From contig NZ_MINI01000028.1 in assembly GCF_002906855.1 (NCBI RefSeq), positions 2,046,001-2,110,000 of the forward strand: DNA of 64,000 nucleotides, read 5' to 3'. Position 1 is the stretch's first letter. The number at the start of each line of letters is the position of its first letter. Positions 45,047-53,351 of the stretch are shown piece after piece. The notes beneath the pieces were generated by a model. It did no database searches. It had not been told where the DNA came from and worked only from the letters and a program-made list of their open reading frames with translations. Made by a program: the position numbers and the translations under genes. Origin of the DNA: Pseudomonas putida (GTDB lineage Bacteria; Pseudomonadota; Gammaproteobacteria; Pseudomonadales; Pseudomonadaceae).

Positions 45047-45649
45047 TCAGAATGTCGGCGGGGTGATCACCCAGATGATCACGGCATCCACCTCGCCAGG
45101 GTTGCCATAGCGGTGCGGCTCCTGGCTGGAGAAGCTGAAGCTGTCGCCTTCGCCCAGCAAGAAGTGACGCTCGCCGACCCACACCTCGAAACTGCCCGAG
45201 AGCACATAACCCGCTTCGTCGCCTTCATGGCTGTAGCTCTGCTGGCTGTAGGTGCCCGGCGGAAAGCGCGAGTGCAGCATCTCAAGCTGGCGGTTGGGCT
45301 GCGGGGTGAGCAGCTGGTCGACGATGCCGTCCTCGTAATGCACGCTCAGCCGGCTGTTGCGCCGCACCACATAACCCTGGTCTTCGGGGGCGGTGCTGGC
45401 TTCGCTGGCGAAGAACCACTGGATGGTTACGCCCAGGCTGCGGGCGATGTTGAACAGCGCCGGGATCGATGGGTACGACAGGTTGCGTTCCAGCTGGCTG
45501 ATGTAGCCAGCGGTCAGCTCGCTGTGCGCCGCCAGCTCCGCCAGGGTCATGCCGCGGCGCTTGCGCAGGCCGCGGATGCGGCCACCGAGGAACTGCGGCG
45601 CGCTGCCGCCGTCTTCGGCGGCGGGCGGGAACTGGGGTTGCTGGCTCAT
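45047..45649 (-). CDS. XRE-cupin transcriptional regulator (PuuR-like)
   Basis: 200 aa. The HTH_3 domain (about 22-80; MTLAELAAHSELTAGYISQLERN) is followed by a C-terminal cupin (about 125-195; YSHEGDEAGYVLSG). This architecture typically senses amines, amino acids or polyamines. It starts 39 bp after the flavin oxidoreductase gene and precedes the GlxA-type gene on the same strand. A dyad at 47696-47722 ahead of the oxidoreductase is a candidate target. Confidence 0.88.
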   Translation of the reverse strand: MSQQPQFPPAAEDGGSAPQFLGGRIRGLRKRRGMTLAELAAHSELTAGYISQLERNLSYPSIPALFNIARSLGVTIQWFFASEASTAPEDQGYVVRRNSRLSVHYEDGIVDQLLTPQPNRQLEMLHSRFPPGTYSQQSYSHEGDEAGYVLSGSFEVWVGERHFLLGEGDSFSFSSQEPHRYGNPGEVDAVIIWVITPPTF

Positions 45650-45688
45650 GCGCTTCGGTCCATCGGGAAAGCCGCAGTATGGACAGGC

Positions 45689-47641
45689 TCAGAGTGCCCA
45701 GGCAACTGTCAGGCCCTCATGGATCGCCTCCTCGACCGTGCGTGGGGCCAGGCAGTCGCCGATGCGTCGCACCTCCACCAGGCCTGCCAGTTCGGCGGCC
45801 AGGGTGTCCTGAGGCTGGTGGCCAAGGCACAGCACCAGGGTGTCGATGCCTTCGAAGATCATCGGTTCGCCGCTGGCGGTGTGCTGCAGGTAGACGGTGT
45901 TGTCGTCGCAGCCGTACAGGCGGGCGTAAGGGGTGATCGGGATGCCCAGGCGGTGCAGCTCGCCAGCCAGCTGGTCGCGTACGTACAGCGGCAGGGTTTC
46001 GCCGCAGTGGGTGCCGTTTACCGCCAGTTGCACCTGGTGACCGTCGCGGACCAGGCGCTCGGCGATGCCGGGGCCGATCCAGTCGCAGCGCCAGTCGATC
46101 ACCAGCACCGAGCGGCCGAGGGGCGCTTCATTGCGCAGAACCTGCCAGGCATCCACTACCTGCAGCTCGCCGCTACGTTCGAACGATGGCCAGTAGGGCG
46201 TGGCGCCGGTGGCGGCGATCACCAGGTCGGGGCGTTCGCGTTCGACCAGGGTGCGTTCCACTCGCGTATTACGTACTACGCGTACACCGGCCAATTCCAT
46301 TTCCCGCTGCAGGTTGGTGCTGGCTCCGCCGAATTCGCTGCGTCGGGGCAGCAGTTGCGCGAGCTGTATCTGGCCGCCGAGTTGTGTACTGGCTTCGTAC
46401 AGCGTGACGTCATGCCCCCGGGCAGCGGCAACGGCTGCGGCCTTCATGCCGGCGGGGCCACCACCCGCCACCAGGATGCGCTTGCGCGCGGTAGCGGGTG
46501 CCGGGGTTTCGTACTGCAGTTCGCGGCCGGTTTCCGGGTGCTGGATACAGGAGATCGGCAGCCCCCGGTGGAAATGGCCGATGCAGGCCTGGTTGCAGGC
46601 AATGCAGGCGCGCACGTTTTCGACCTGGCCGCGCTCGGTCTTGGCCGGCATCTGCGGGTCGCAGATCAGTGCGCGGGTCATGCCGCAGACGTCGGCCTGG
46701 CCACGCGCCAGGATTTGTTCGGCTTCCTGCGGCTGGTTGATGCGCCCGGTGACGAACAGCGGGATGTCCAGGTGCTGCTTGAAGGTTCCGGCCTCGCGCG
46801 CCAAGTAGGCCGGGGCGATGGCCATGGGCGGCACGATGTGCACGGCGCCACCCAGCGACGCCGAGGTGCCGGCGACGATGTGCAGGTAGTCGACCTGGTC
46901 TTGCACGGCCTGGGCGGCGGCGAGCGATTCGTCTTCGCTCAGGCCCTCGCTGTCGCGCTCGTCGGCGCTGATGCGCAGGCCGACGATGAACTGCTCGTCG
47001 GTGGCCGCCCTGACCGCTGCCAGCACCTCGCGCAGAAAGCGCAGGCGCTGTTCCAGGTCGCCGTTGTAGCCGTCGTTGCGCTGGTTGACCCGCGGATTGA
47101 GGAACTGCGCAGGCAGGTAACCATGGCTGGCCACCACCTCGACACCGTCCAGGCCTGCCTGGTGCAGGCGCCGGGCGGCGCTGGCATAGCCCTGGACGAT
47201 CTCGTCGATCATCGCCTGGTCCAGCGCCCGTGGCATCACGCGGAAGCGCTCGTTGGGTACCGACGAGGCCGAGTAGGCCACCGCCAGCAGGCCGTCCGCC
47301 GACTCCATGATCTCCCGCCCCGGGTGAAACAGTTGCGACAGCACCACCGTGCCGTGGGCGTGGCAGGCCTCGGCCAAACGCCGGTAGCCGTCGATGCAGG
47401 CGTCGTCGGTGGCCATCAGCACGTGCGAGGTGTAGCGGGCGCTGTCATGCACCCCGGCCACCTGCAGCACGATCAGGCCGACACCGCCGGCGGCGCGGGC
47501 GCGCTGGTAGGCGATGAGCTTGTCGTTGACCAGGTTGTCGGTGGGCAGGCAGGTGTCGTGGCCGGTCGACATGATGCGGTTTTTCAGGCGTTTGCCGCGG
47601 ATCTGCAGGGGCTCGAACAGGTGGGCGAAGGCGGTCGTCAT
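45689..47641 (-). CDS. TMADH/2,4-dienoyl-CoA reductase-like flavin oxidoreductase (OYE barrel plus FAD/NAD domain)
   Basis: 650 aa. The N-terminal old-yellow-enzyme barrel is about 1-330. A [4Fe-4S] site is visible as CIACNQACIG with a further Cys in ISCIQHP (about 340-365). The C-terminal FAD/NAD(P) domains have VAGGGPAGMKAA near 392. Relatives include trimethylamine/dimethylamine dehydrogenases, betaine demethylases and dienoyl-CoA reductases. Next to polyamine/betaine-type regulators and an amine-type binding protein, demethylation or oxidation of an N-methylated compound is the best guess, not proven. Confidence 0.82.
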   Translation of the reverse strand: MTTAFAHLFEPLQIRGKRLKNRIMSTGHDTCLPTDNLVNDKLIAYQRARAAGGVGLIVLQVAGVHDSARYTSHVLMATDDACIDGYRRLAEACHAHGTVVLSQLFHPGREIMESADGLLAVAYSASSVPNERFRVMPRALDQAMIDEIVQGYASAARRLHQAGLDGVEVVASHGYLPAQFLNPRVNQRNDGYNGDLEQRLRFLREVLAAVRAATDEQFIVGLRISADERDSEGLSEDESLAAAQAVQDQVDYLHIVAGTSASLGGAVHIVPPMAIAPAYLAREAGTFKQHLDIPLFVTGRINQPQEAEQILARGQADVCGMTRALICDPQMPAKTERGQVENVRACIACNQACIGHFHRGLPISCIQHPETGRELQYETPAPATARKRILVAGGGPAGMKAAAVAAARGHDVTLYEASTQLGGQIQLAQLLPRRSEFGGASTNLQREMELAGVRVVRNTRVERTLVERERPDLVIAATGATPYWPSFERSGELQVVDAWQVLRNEAPLGRSVLVIDWRCDWIGPGIAERLVRDGHQVQLAVNGTHCGETLPLYVRDQLAGELHRLGIPITPYARLYGCDDNTVYLQHTASGEPMIFEGIDTLVLCLGHQPQDTLAAELAGLVEVRRIGDCLAPRTVEEAIHEGLTVAWAL

Positions 47642-47695
47642 GCGGGCAGCTCCGGTACAGTGTCGTTCTTGTTTTTCTCATGAAAGTGTAGCCTC

Positions 47696-47722
47696 AGTAA
47701 AAAATCAACTTGTTTTTTTACT
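47696..47722. promoter_or_regulatory. Dyad between the oxidoreductase and binding-protein genes
   Basis: AGTAAAAAA (47696-47704) and TTTTTTACT (47714-47722) flank a 9-nt centre in the 188-bp divergent promoter region. It is the best candidate site for the XRE-cupin or GlxA-type regulator. Confidence 0.45.
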
Positions 47723-47829
47723 AGTGCCCGACTAGCTTTTTCCCAGCCACGGCAGTGGCGCGTGACCTCACTACAACAAGAAACGGGCCTTCGAGCTGAT
47801 GCTGGAAGGTACCGACAGGAGGCAACTCG

Positions 47830-48873
47830 ATGCAGGCATTTCCTCGCAGTACCGGCCTTTGCGCAGCACTGCTGGCCTTGGGCCTGGGCAGTGCGCAAGC
47901 GGCGCCGCAGATGGTCGTGGTCGGCTATGGCGGCGCCGGTCAGAAAGCCCAGGATGTGGCGATCTTCCAGCCTTTCAGCGCCCAGGACGGCAGCAAGTTG
48001 ATCCAGAGCGAATACAACGGCGAGATGGCGCGCATCCAGGTGATGGCCGATACCGGCAATGTCGACTGGGACGTGGTGCAGATCGAGGGGCCGGATCTGA
48101 TGCGCGGCTGCGACGAGGGCATCTACGAGCACCTCGACTGGCAGCGCCTGGGGCATGCCGCCGAACTGATCCCCGCTGCGGCCCAGGACTGTGGCTCGGC
48201 GGCGCTGGTGTGGAGCGTGGCAATCGCCTACGACCGCGACAAGCTGGCCCAGGCGCCGACCTCGTGGGCCGATTTCTGGGATGTGCAGAAATACCCAGGC
48301 AAGCGCGGCCTGCGCAAGCGTGCGGTGTACAACCTGGAGTTTGCCTTGCTGGCCGACGGGGTCAAGGTCGAGGACGTGTACAAGGTCTTGTCGACCCCGG
48401 CGGGTGTCGAGCGTGCCTTTGCCAAGCTCACCGAGCTCAAGCCGTATATCCAGTGGTGGGATGCCGGCGCGCAACCGGCGCAGTGGCTGACCGCAGGCGA
48501 CGTGGTGATGACCTCGACCTACAGCGGCCGCATCGCCGTGGCCGCCCAGCAAGGCAGCCCGCTGGCGGTGGTGTGGCCCGGTAGCCTGTATGGCATGGAT
48601 TACTGGGCGATCATCAAGGGTTCGAAACATGTCGACCAGGCCAAGCGCCTGATCAGCTATGCCAACCAGCCGGATACCCAGGTGCGTTACGTCGAGCAGA
48701 TCCCTTATGGGCCGACCAATACCCAGGCAGCGGCCAAGCTTGACCCGGCGCTGGCCAGTTGGGTGCCGACCTCACCGGAGAACCTGCAGGGTGCCTTGGC
48801 GATGAATGTGGAGTTCTGGGTCGACCATGGTGAAGAGCTGGAACAGCGCTTCAATGCCTGGGCCAGCAAATAG
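47830..48873 (+). CDS. Orphan ABC substrate-binding protein, spermidine/putrescine (PotD) type
   Basis: 347 aa. A signal peptide of about 24 residues (cleavage after LGSAQA) precedes a type II periplasmic binding fold with the PotD-like lines GNVDWDVVQIEGPDLMRGCD and WADFWDVQKYPGKRGL. No ATPase or permease genes adjoin it; on the right come a non-coding region and a convergent symporter. It may serve a transporter encoded elsewhere, or act as a sensor. It is divergent from the flavin oxidoreductase, so both probably respond to the same compound. Confidence 0.87.
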   Translation: MQAFPRSTGLCAALLALGLGSAQAAPQMVVVGYGGAGQKAQDVAIFQPFSAQDGSKLIQSEYNGEMARIQVMADTGNVDWDVVQIEGPDLMRGCDEGIYEHLDWQRLGHAAELIPAAAQDCGSAALVWSVAIAYDRDKLAQAPTSWADFWDVQKYPGKRGLRKRAVYNLEFALLADGVKVEDVYKVLSTPAGVERAFAKLTELKPYIQWWDAGAQPAQWLTAGDVVMTSTYSGRIAVAAQQGSPLAVVWPGSLYGMDYWAIIKGSKHVDQAKRLISYANQPDTQVRYVEQIPYGPTNTQAAAKLDPALASWVPTSPENLQGALAMNVEFWVDHGEELEQRFNAWASK

Positions 48874-49074
48874 GTGTCGGACTATCGCGACTGACTTGCC
48901 GGCCTTTTCGCGGGCATTACGTAGGGCGCGGCGACGGCGGCGCCGCAGCGCAGCACGCAGGCTTTCTGGATGGCTTGCCACTAGGGCTTTAGCGGCCTGG
49001 GCGCTGATAACCAGGCCCATGACGACAGCGCTGGCCAGTGTATTGCGGATGGGCGCGGGGACTGAAACGCGCAT
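48772..49074 (-). CDS. Doubtful small ORF after the binding-protein gene
   Basis: 100 codons from ATG 49074, with GGAGAGG upstream. It has an N-terminal hydrophobic stretch (about 11-30, ending SAQAAKA) and then a run of six arginines. It overlaps the binding-protein 3' end antisense by 102 bp. I recognise no family. The rest of the 417-bp gap (48874-49290) holds only the symporter terminator. It could be spurious or a decayed gene. Confidence 0.2.
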   Translation of the reverse strand: MRVSVPAPIRNTLASAVVMGLVISAQAAKALVASHPESLRAALRRRRRRALRNAREKAGKSVAIVRHLFAGPGIEALFQLFTMVDPELHIHRQGTLQVLR

Positions 49075-49225
49075 TTTTGACCTCTCCGTTGGAACTTGTT
49101 CTTGTAGGCACAAGGGCAAAGCTGGATCGCTGTGTGCTGTAGTGAGTGTTGTCATGTGTGCAGCGATGTATTCCGCTTGGGTCCGGGCGCGAAATGTTGT
49201 CAACGGGGAGTTTTCTGCAGGCGAA

Positions 49226-49271
49226 AAAAAGACCTGTGGGACGGGGCAGGCCCCTCGCCACAGGTCTTTTT
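49226..49271. terminator. Strong bidirectional terminator
   Basis: AAAAAGACCTGTGG (49226-49239) and CCACAGGTCTTTTT (49258-49271) are 14-bp perfect arms with A/T tracts at both ends. It sits between the convergent binding-protein region and the symporter gene. Confidence 0.88.
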
Positions 49272-49290
49272 GAATCAGAGGGTTAAGTGG

Positions 49291-50688
49291 TCAGAGCGAC
49301 TCCGGCACAATCATGCTGGCGGGGGCTTCGGCGGCACGTCGGTGCGCTACGCAGTAGTACAGCACGCTCGGCACTACCAGCCCGATCAGCCACGACACAT
49401 CCACGCCGCCCAGGTGCGCGACCATGGGGCCGGTGTACAGCTTGGTGTCGATGAACGGCATCTGCACCAGCACGCCAAGGGTGTAGACACTGATGCCAGG
49501 CCAGTTCCAGCGGCCATAGCGGCCCTGCGGGTCGGCCAGGGCCGGGATGTCGTAGCGCTCCTTGGTGATGAAGTAGTAGTCCACCAGGTTGACCGCGCTC
49601 CAGGGCACGAAGAAGGTCAGCAGGAACAGGATGAACGACTTGAACGCACTGAGGAACGAGTGCTGGCCGAGCAGGGCGACCAGGGTGGCGGCACCGACGA
49701 TGGCCAGCACGAACACCAGGCGTTGCACGCGGCTGATCGCCAGGTGCCCACGGAAGCCGCTGATGATCGTGGCGATGCACATGAAGCTGCCATAGGAGTT
49801 CAGCGTCGAGATGGTCACCTTGCCGAAGGCGATGCTGAAGTACAGCAACGCTGCGGTGGTACCGGCGCCGCCGAGGCCGACGATGTAGGCCACTTCACGC
49901 CCGCTGAACTGCCCGCCGGCGATTGCCGCAGCGAACACGCCGAGAATCATCGACGCTTGCGCACCGACGACCGAACCCAGCCCAGCAGCGAAGAAGGTCT
50001 TCACCGGCGAGGTGCTGCTCGGCAGGTAGCGCGAGTAGTCGGCCACGTAGGGGCCGAAGGCGATCTGCCAGGAGGCTGCCAGCGACACCGAGAGCAGGAA
50101 GGTGGCCCAGCTGAAGTGGCGGTTTTCCAGCAGCTGGCCGATGTCGGCGAGCATCAGGATGCGGCTGAACAGGTAGACGAAGGCGATGATGCCCAGCACG
50201 CTGGCGATCCGGCCGATCCAGTGGATTACCCGGTAGCCGGCCAGAGTGGCGAGCACGATCACCGAGGCGAAGATGAGGATGCCGGTGCTGTCACTGACGC
50301 TCAGCAACTGGCCGATGGCTTGCCCGGACAGCACCGTGCCGGTGGCAGTGAAGCCCAGGTACATCAGGCAGACCAGCACCATCGGGATGGCCGCGCCGTA
50401 CACACCGAACTGCACGCGGCTGGAGATCATCTGCGGCAGGCCCAGGCGCGGGCCCTGGGCCGCATGCAGGGCCATGACCGCGCCACCGATCAGCTGGCCC
50501 AGCAGCAGGCCGATCAGCGACCAGAACACGTCGCCGCCGAGCACCACGGCCAGGGCACCGGTGACGATGGCGGTGATTTGCAGGTTGGCGCCGAGCCAGA
50601 GGGTGAACTGGCTGTACAGCTTGCCATGGCGCTCGGCTTCTGGAATGTAGTCGATAGAGCGCCGTTCGAGCACGGATTTGCGGGACAT
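49291..50688 (-). CDS. NCS1 nucleobase:cation symporter (CodB-like)
   Basis: 465 aa with about 12 membrane segments. NCS1 features include LWLGANLQITAIVTGAL near 30 and FGPYVADYSRYLP near 210. Members import cytosine, hydantoins, allantoin, thiamine precursors or other small heterocycles. ATG 50688 follows GGAG. No deaminase or hydantoinase lies alongside. A HutC-like dyad upstream (50771-50784) hints at a link with histidine/urocanate-type regulation, where CodB-like permeases occur in pseudomonads. Confidence 0.85.
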   Translation of the reverse strand: MSRKSVLERRSIDYIPEAERHGKLYSQFTLWLGANLQITAIVTGALAVVLGGDVFWSLIGLLLGQLIGGAVMALHAAQGPRLGLPQMISSRVQFGVYGAAIPMVLVCLMYLGFTATGTVLSGQAIGQLLSVSDSTGILIFASVIVLATLAGYRVIHWIGRIASVLGIIAFVYLFSRILMLADIGQLLENRHFSWATFLLSVSLAASWQIAFGPYVADYSRYLPSSTSPVKTFFAAGLGSVVGAQASMILGVFAAAIAGGQFSGREVAYIVGLGGAGTTAALLYFSIAFGKVTISTLNSYGSFMCIATIISGFRGHLAISRVQRLVFVLAIVGAATLVALLGQHSFLSAFKSFILFLLTFFVPWSAVNLVDYYFITKERYDIPALADPQGRYGRWNWPGISVYTLGVLVQMPFIDTKLYTGPMVAHLGGVDVSWLIGLVVPSVLYYCVAHRRAAEAPASMIVPESL

Positions 50689-50760
50689 TGAGTGCTCCAC
50701 TTGATTATTTTTGTGTCAGGGAGAGGGCCATCGCCGGCACGCTGCGCGGGTGGCGTCTGC

Positions 50761-50784
50761 CTGATATCAGCATGTCTATACAAG
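50761..50784. promoter_or_regulatory. Candidate HutC/GntR-type operator upstream of the symporter
   Basis: CATGTCTATACAAG (50771-50784; reverse CTTGTATAGACATG) resembles a HutC-type CTTGTAT..ACAAG palindrome (from memory). The perfect 10-bp palindrome CTGATATCAG abuts it at 50761-50770. The sites lie 73-96 bp before the symporter start. Confidence 0.35.
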
Positions 50785-50922
50785 TAGGGTCAAGTGAAGC
50801 TTGCAGGCCGTAACAGACCATCTGTTGCGCAAGGGTTGGCTGCAACTGTGCTGGTCCATCGTCGGAAAATGGCCTTATGCTGTTACCAAATATGTCTAGA
50901 AAGCCTGAAGAAGGAAGCAGCA

Positions 50923-51810
50923 ATGCCGCTCAAGGACCTGCTGATCGCCCTGGTGGTGATTGTCGCCTGGGGAGTCAATTTCGTGGTCATCAAGGTGGGC
51001 CTCGATGGCCTGCCGCCGATGCTGCTGGGGGCATTGCGCTTTCTGCTGGTGGCGTTTCCGGCCGTGCTCCTGGTCAAGCGGCCGAAGCTGCCGTGGCGCT
51101 GGCTGATCGCATACGGCGCTACCATTTCCCTGGGCCAGTTCGCCTTCCTCTTTCAGGCCATGTACAGCGGCATGCCTCCCGGCCTGGCGTCGTTGGTGCT
51201 GCAGTCGCAAGCGTTCTTCACCCTCGGTTTTGCCGCGCTGTTCCTGGGTGAGCGGCTGCGCCTGGCCAGTGTGCTGGGGCTGGCGGTGGCTGCCAGCGGC
51301 CTGGCGCTGATCGGCAGTGAAGACAGCGGCCATGTGCCGCTGGTGGCACTGCTGCTGACCTTGTGTGGCGGGGCCATGTGGGGCATGGGCAACATCATCA
51401 CCCGCCGCTTTGGCTCGGTGGACCTGGTGGCGCTGGTGATCTGGGGCGGTTTGATTCCGCCGCTGCCGTTCCTGGCCTTGTCGTGGCGGCTGGAAGGGCC
51501 GGAGCGCATCGGCCATGCACTGGCCAATATCAGCTGGAGTTCGGTGCTGGCGCTGGCGTACCTGGCATTCGTCGCCACCATGATCGGCTACAGCCTCTGG
51601 AGCAAGCTGCTGTCGCGCCACCCGGCGGGCAAGGTAGCGCCGTTCTCGCTGCTGGTGCCGGTGATCGGCCTGAGTTCGTCGGCGTGGTTGCTGGGTGAAC
51701 GGTTGACGGCGGTGCAGGGCTGGGGCGCGCTGCTGGTGATGCTCGGCCTGTTGGTCAATGTGTTCGGGCCGAAGCTGGGGCAGCGTCTGCGGGCGGCCAG
51801 TGCGCAGTAG
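50923..51810 (+). CDS. EamA-family DMT transporter (O-acetylserine/cysteine exporter-like)
   Basis: 295 aa with ten predicted membrane helices in two EamA repeats (about 5-135 and 145-285). The N-terminal LIALVVIVAWGVNFVVIKVGL is typical of EamA/YdeD exporters. The likely role is efflux of an amino-acid-like metabolite. ATG 50923 follows GAAGGAAG. It is divergent from the NCS1 symporter gene with 234 bp between, and is monocistronic. Confidence 0.85.
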   Translation: MPLKDLLIALVVIVAWGVNFVVIKVGLDGLPPMLLGALRFLLVAFPAVLLVKRPKLPWRWLIAYGATISLGQFAFLFQAMYSGMPPGLASLVLQSQAFFTLGFAALFLGERLRLASVLGLAVAASGLALIGSEDSGHVPLVALLLTLCGGAMWGMGNIITRRFGSVDLVALVIWGGLIPPLPFLALSWRLEGPERIGHALANISWSSVLALAYLAFVATMIGYSLWSKLLSRHPAGKVAPFSLLVPVIGLSSSAWLLGERLTAVQGWGALLVMLGLLVNVFGPKLGQRLRAASAQ

Positions 51811-51869
51811 CGGAAGCGGCCGGCGCATTTGTTAGACTTGGCCTTTTTCGCAAGGCCAAGGAGCGCAAC

Positions 51870-52190
51870 ATGATCATCTCCACCACCAGCCAACTCGAAG
51901 GCCGCCCGATCGCCGAGTACCTTGGCGTGGTCAGCTCCGAATCGGTGCAAGGCATCAACTTCGTGCGCGATTTCTTCACACGCGTTCGCGACGTCTTCGG
52001 TGGCCGTTCGCAGACCCTGGAAAGCGCCCTGCGCGAGGCCCGCGAGCAGGCTACCGAGGAACTCATTGCGCGGGCACGGCAGTTGCAAGCCGATGCCGTG
52101 GTAGGCGTGGACTTCGAGATCAGCATGCCGTCGGTGCAAGGCGGCATGGTCGTGGTGTTCGCCACCGGTACCGCCGTGCGGCTGAAGTAG
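51870..52190 (+). CDS. YbjQ/UPF0145 family protein
   Basis: 106 aa, matching the whole YbjQ family length. Hallmarks are the N-terminal MIISTTSQLEGRPIAEYLGVV, the middle REAREQATEELIARARQLQADAVVGVDF and the C-terminal VVFATGTAVRL. Members form pentamers and are labelled heavy-metal-binding domain by fold; physiological function is unknown. AAGGAG precedes the ATG. It lies 59 bp after the EamA gene on the same strand. Confidence 0.9.
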   Translation: MIISTTSQLEGRPIAEYLGVVSSESVQGINFVRDFFTRVRDVFGGRSQTLESALREAREQATEELIARARQLQADAVVGVDFEISMPSVQGGMVVVFATGTAVRLK

Positions 52191-52325
52191 CCAAATGCCA
52201 CTGGTCGGGTCTGCAGGTTTCGTCCGGGCAGTCCGCTTGTGACCGGCTAGTCTCACTGGCATAGGTCGCGTTTTTCAGGTCAGCCCATTGCTGACCGACG
52301 CGGGCGCCACGGAATGGAGACAGGC

Positions 52326-52514
52326 ATGAGCGACACCTTTTTCGAAGACACGAACGATTCATTCCCGATCAACAGCCAGGTACGTTGCGGTCAGGCGGCA
52401 TTCAATCTGGGCTTTGCCCACATGACCCTGGACGACTCGGAAAACCTCAAGCCTGCACACCTGCAGCGCATCAAGAAGGGCCGTTTCACGCCACGGGTGC
52501 CAGCCAGGAAGTAG
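52326..52514 (+). CDS. Small hypothetical protein, 62 aa
   Basis: Acidic N-terminal half (SDTFFEDTNDSFPIN) and a basic tail (HLQRIKKGRFTPRVPARK), with no membrane segment. ATG 52326 has GGAG upstream. A strong terminator follows at 52544, which supports a real transcription unit. I do not recognise a family; it looks like a Pseudomonas-conserved small protein, but that is impression only. Confidence 0.6.
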   Translation: MSDTFFEDTNDSFPINSQVRCGQAAFNLGFAHMTLDDSENLKPAHLQRIKKGRFTPRVPARK

Positions 52515-52543
52515 GCCTCGAAAAAGTGAACCTGCTCACACTA

Positions 52544-52567
52544 CCCCGCCCGATGGCGGGGTTTTTT
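52544..52567 (+). terminator. Rho-independent terminator
   Basis: CCCCGCC-CGAT-GGCGGGG followed by TTTTTT, 29 bp after the 62-aa gene. A textbook intrinsic terminator. Confidence 0.92.
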
Positions 52568-52674
52568 GTGGGTGTTGCTTGACCCTGCTCATGGTATCGG
52601 TGGGTTGCCCTCGCGATGGCGGCGCAGTTGTGGTCTTCTGGCGCGGCATCCAGGAAAGCGAGGATTGATCTTTC

Positions 52675-52971
52675 ATGCGAGTCAGGGACGAGACCTATTG
52701 GCAGTGGGCCGACACACAGTTGCACAGCCGCTGCCATGAGGAAGTGCTCAGCGACGGCACTTCGCTGGATATTCAGGTACGCCTGTCGCGGCTCGGCGCG
52801 ACGCAACTGTTTCTTGGGTTGTATGGGCAGGACGGGCGGGCACTGCTGGAGGAGTACTACGCGTCGCGGCCTGGCGAGACCATGACCCGTGCGTTGGTGT
52901 GGGGTGTCGACCGGGCCCGGGCGCTGGCCACGGGGGCATTGCCCATGCCGCGGCAGCGCCGGCGGGCATGA
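52675..52971 (+). CDS. Small hypothetical protein, 98 aa
   Basis: Soluble and basic, with a tail PRQRRRA. The middle has alternating strand-like segments (SLDIQVRLSRLGATQLFLGLYGQDG) and the sequence LLEEYYASRPGETMTRALVWGVDRA. No family recognised. It lies 160 bp after the preceding gene, beyond its terminator, and the stop is followed by the terminator hairpin at 52975. No strong Shine-Dalgarno is visible, so the start is uncertain. Confidence 0.6.
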   Translation: MRVRDETYWQWADTQLHSRCHEEVLSDGTSLDIQVRLSRLGATQLFLGLYGQDGRALLEEYYASRPGETMTRALVWGVDRARALATGALPMPRQRRRA

Positions 52972-52998
52972 AAAAGCCCGGCCTATGCAGGCCGGGCT
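52971..52998 (-). terminator. Terminator shared by convergent small genes
   Basis: AGCCCGGCCT-ATGC-AGGCCGGGCT is a 10-bp stem. On the minus strand it is followed by TTTTT (52975-52971), making it an intrinsic terminator for the gene at 53019-53351. It also follows the 98-aa gene on the plus strand. Confidence 0.85.
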
Positions 52999-53018
52999 TC
53001 ATAAGTGGCGGCGAACCC

Positions 53019-53351
53019 TCAGTTGAGCGGTTCGATCACCTTGACTGCCTGCCGCTCACGGGCGGCGGGCCATTCTTGTTGCAGGGTCTGCAGCACGCGG
53101 CCGACGAACTCGGTATCGGCGGCGGCCTTCTTGCCGACGTAGCCCTGGCCACGGCGGTAGACCTTGAAGCGGGCGCGCATGCTGGGCAGGTGCGCTTCGA
53201 ATTCATCTTCGACCGTGTTCGGCGGCAGGCGGTCGATGCGCACCTCGCCGGTCTGGCTGACCCACAGCAGGTGGTCGTCGAGGCTGTCCTTGCGTACCGC
53301 GAACAGCTGGGCCAATTGGTCGATAGTCGGATTGTTGTTCAAGTTCATCAT
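53019..53351 (-). CDS. Conserved hypothetical protein, 110 aa
   Basis: Soluble. The first part (PTIDQLAQLFAVRKDSLDDHLLWVSQTGEVRIDRLP) reads like an N-terminal helix followed by strands, and the end is helical (TEFVGRVLQTLQQEWPAA). No catalytic motif is visible and I do not recognise a named family. Two adjacent ATGs (53351, 53348) are possible starts. It is monocistronic with its own terminator at 52971-52998. Confidence 0.7.
   Translation of the reverse strand: MMNLNNNPTIDQLAQLFAVRKDSLDDHLLWVSQTGEVRIDRLPPNTVEDEFEAHLPSMRARFKVYRRGQGYVGKKAAADTEFVGRVLQTLQQEWPAARERQAVKVIEPLN

Noticed and set aside
44288..47683. 1131-codon plus-strand frame
   Set aside because: Ala/Gln/Gly-rich translation antisense to the GlxA, XRE-cupin and flavin oxidoreductase genes; a GC-driven artefact.
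47638..48630. 330-codon minus-strand frame opposite the binding-protein gene
   Set aside because: Composition and lack of motifs mark a shadow; the plus strand has a signal peptide and PotD-like fold.
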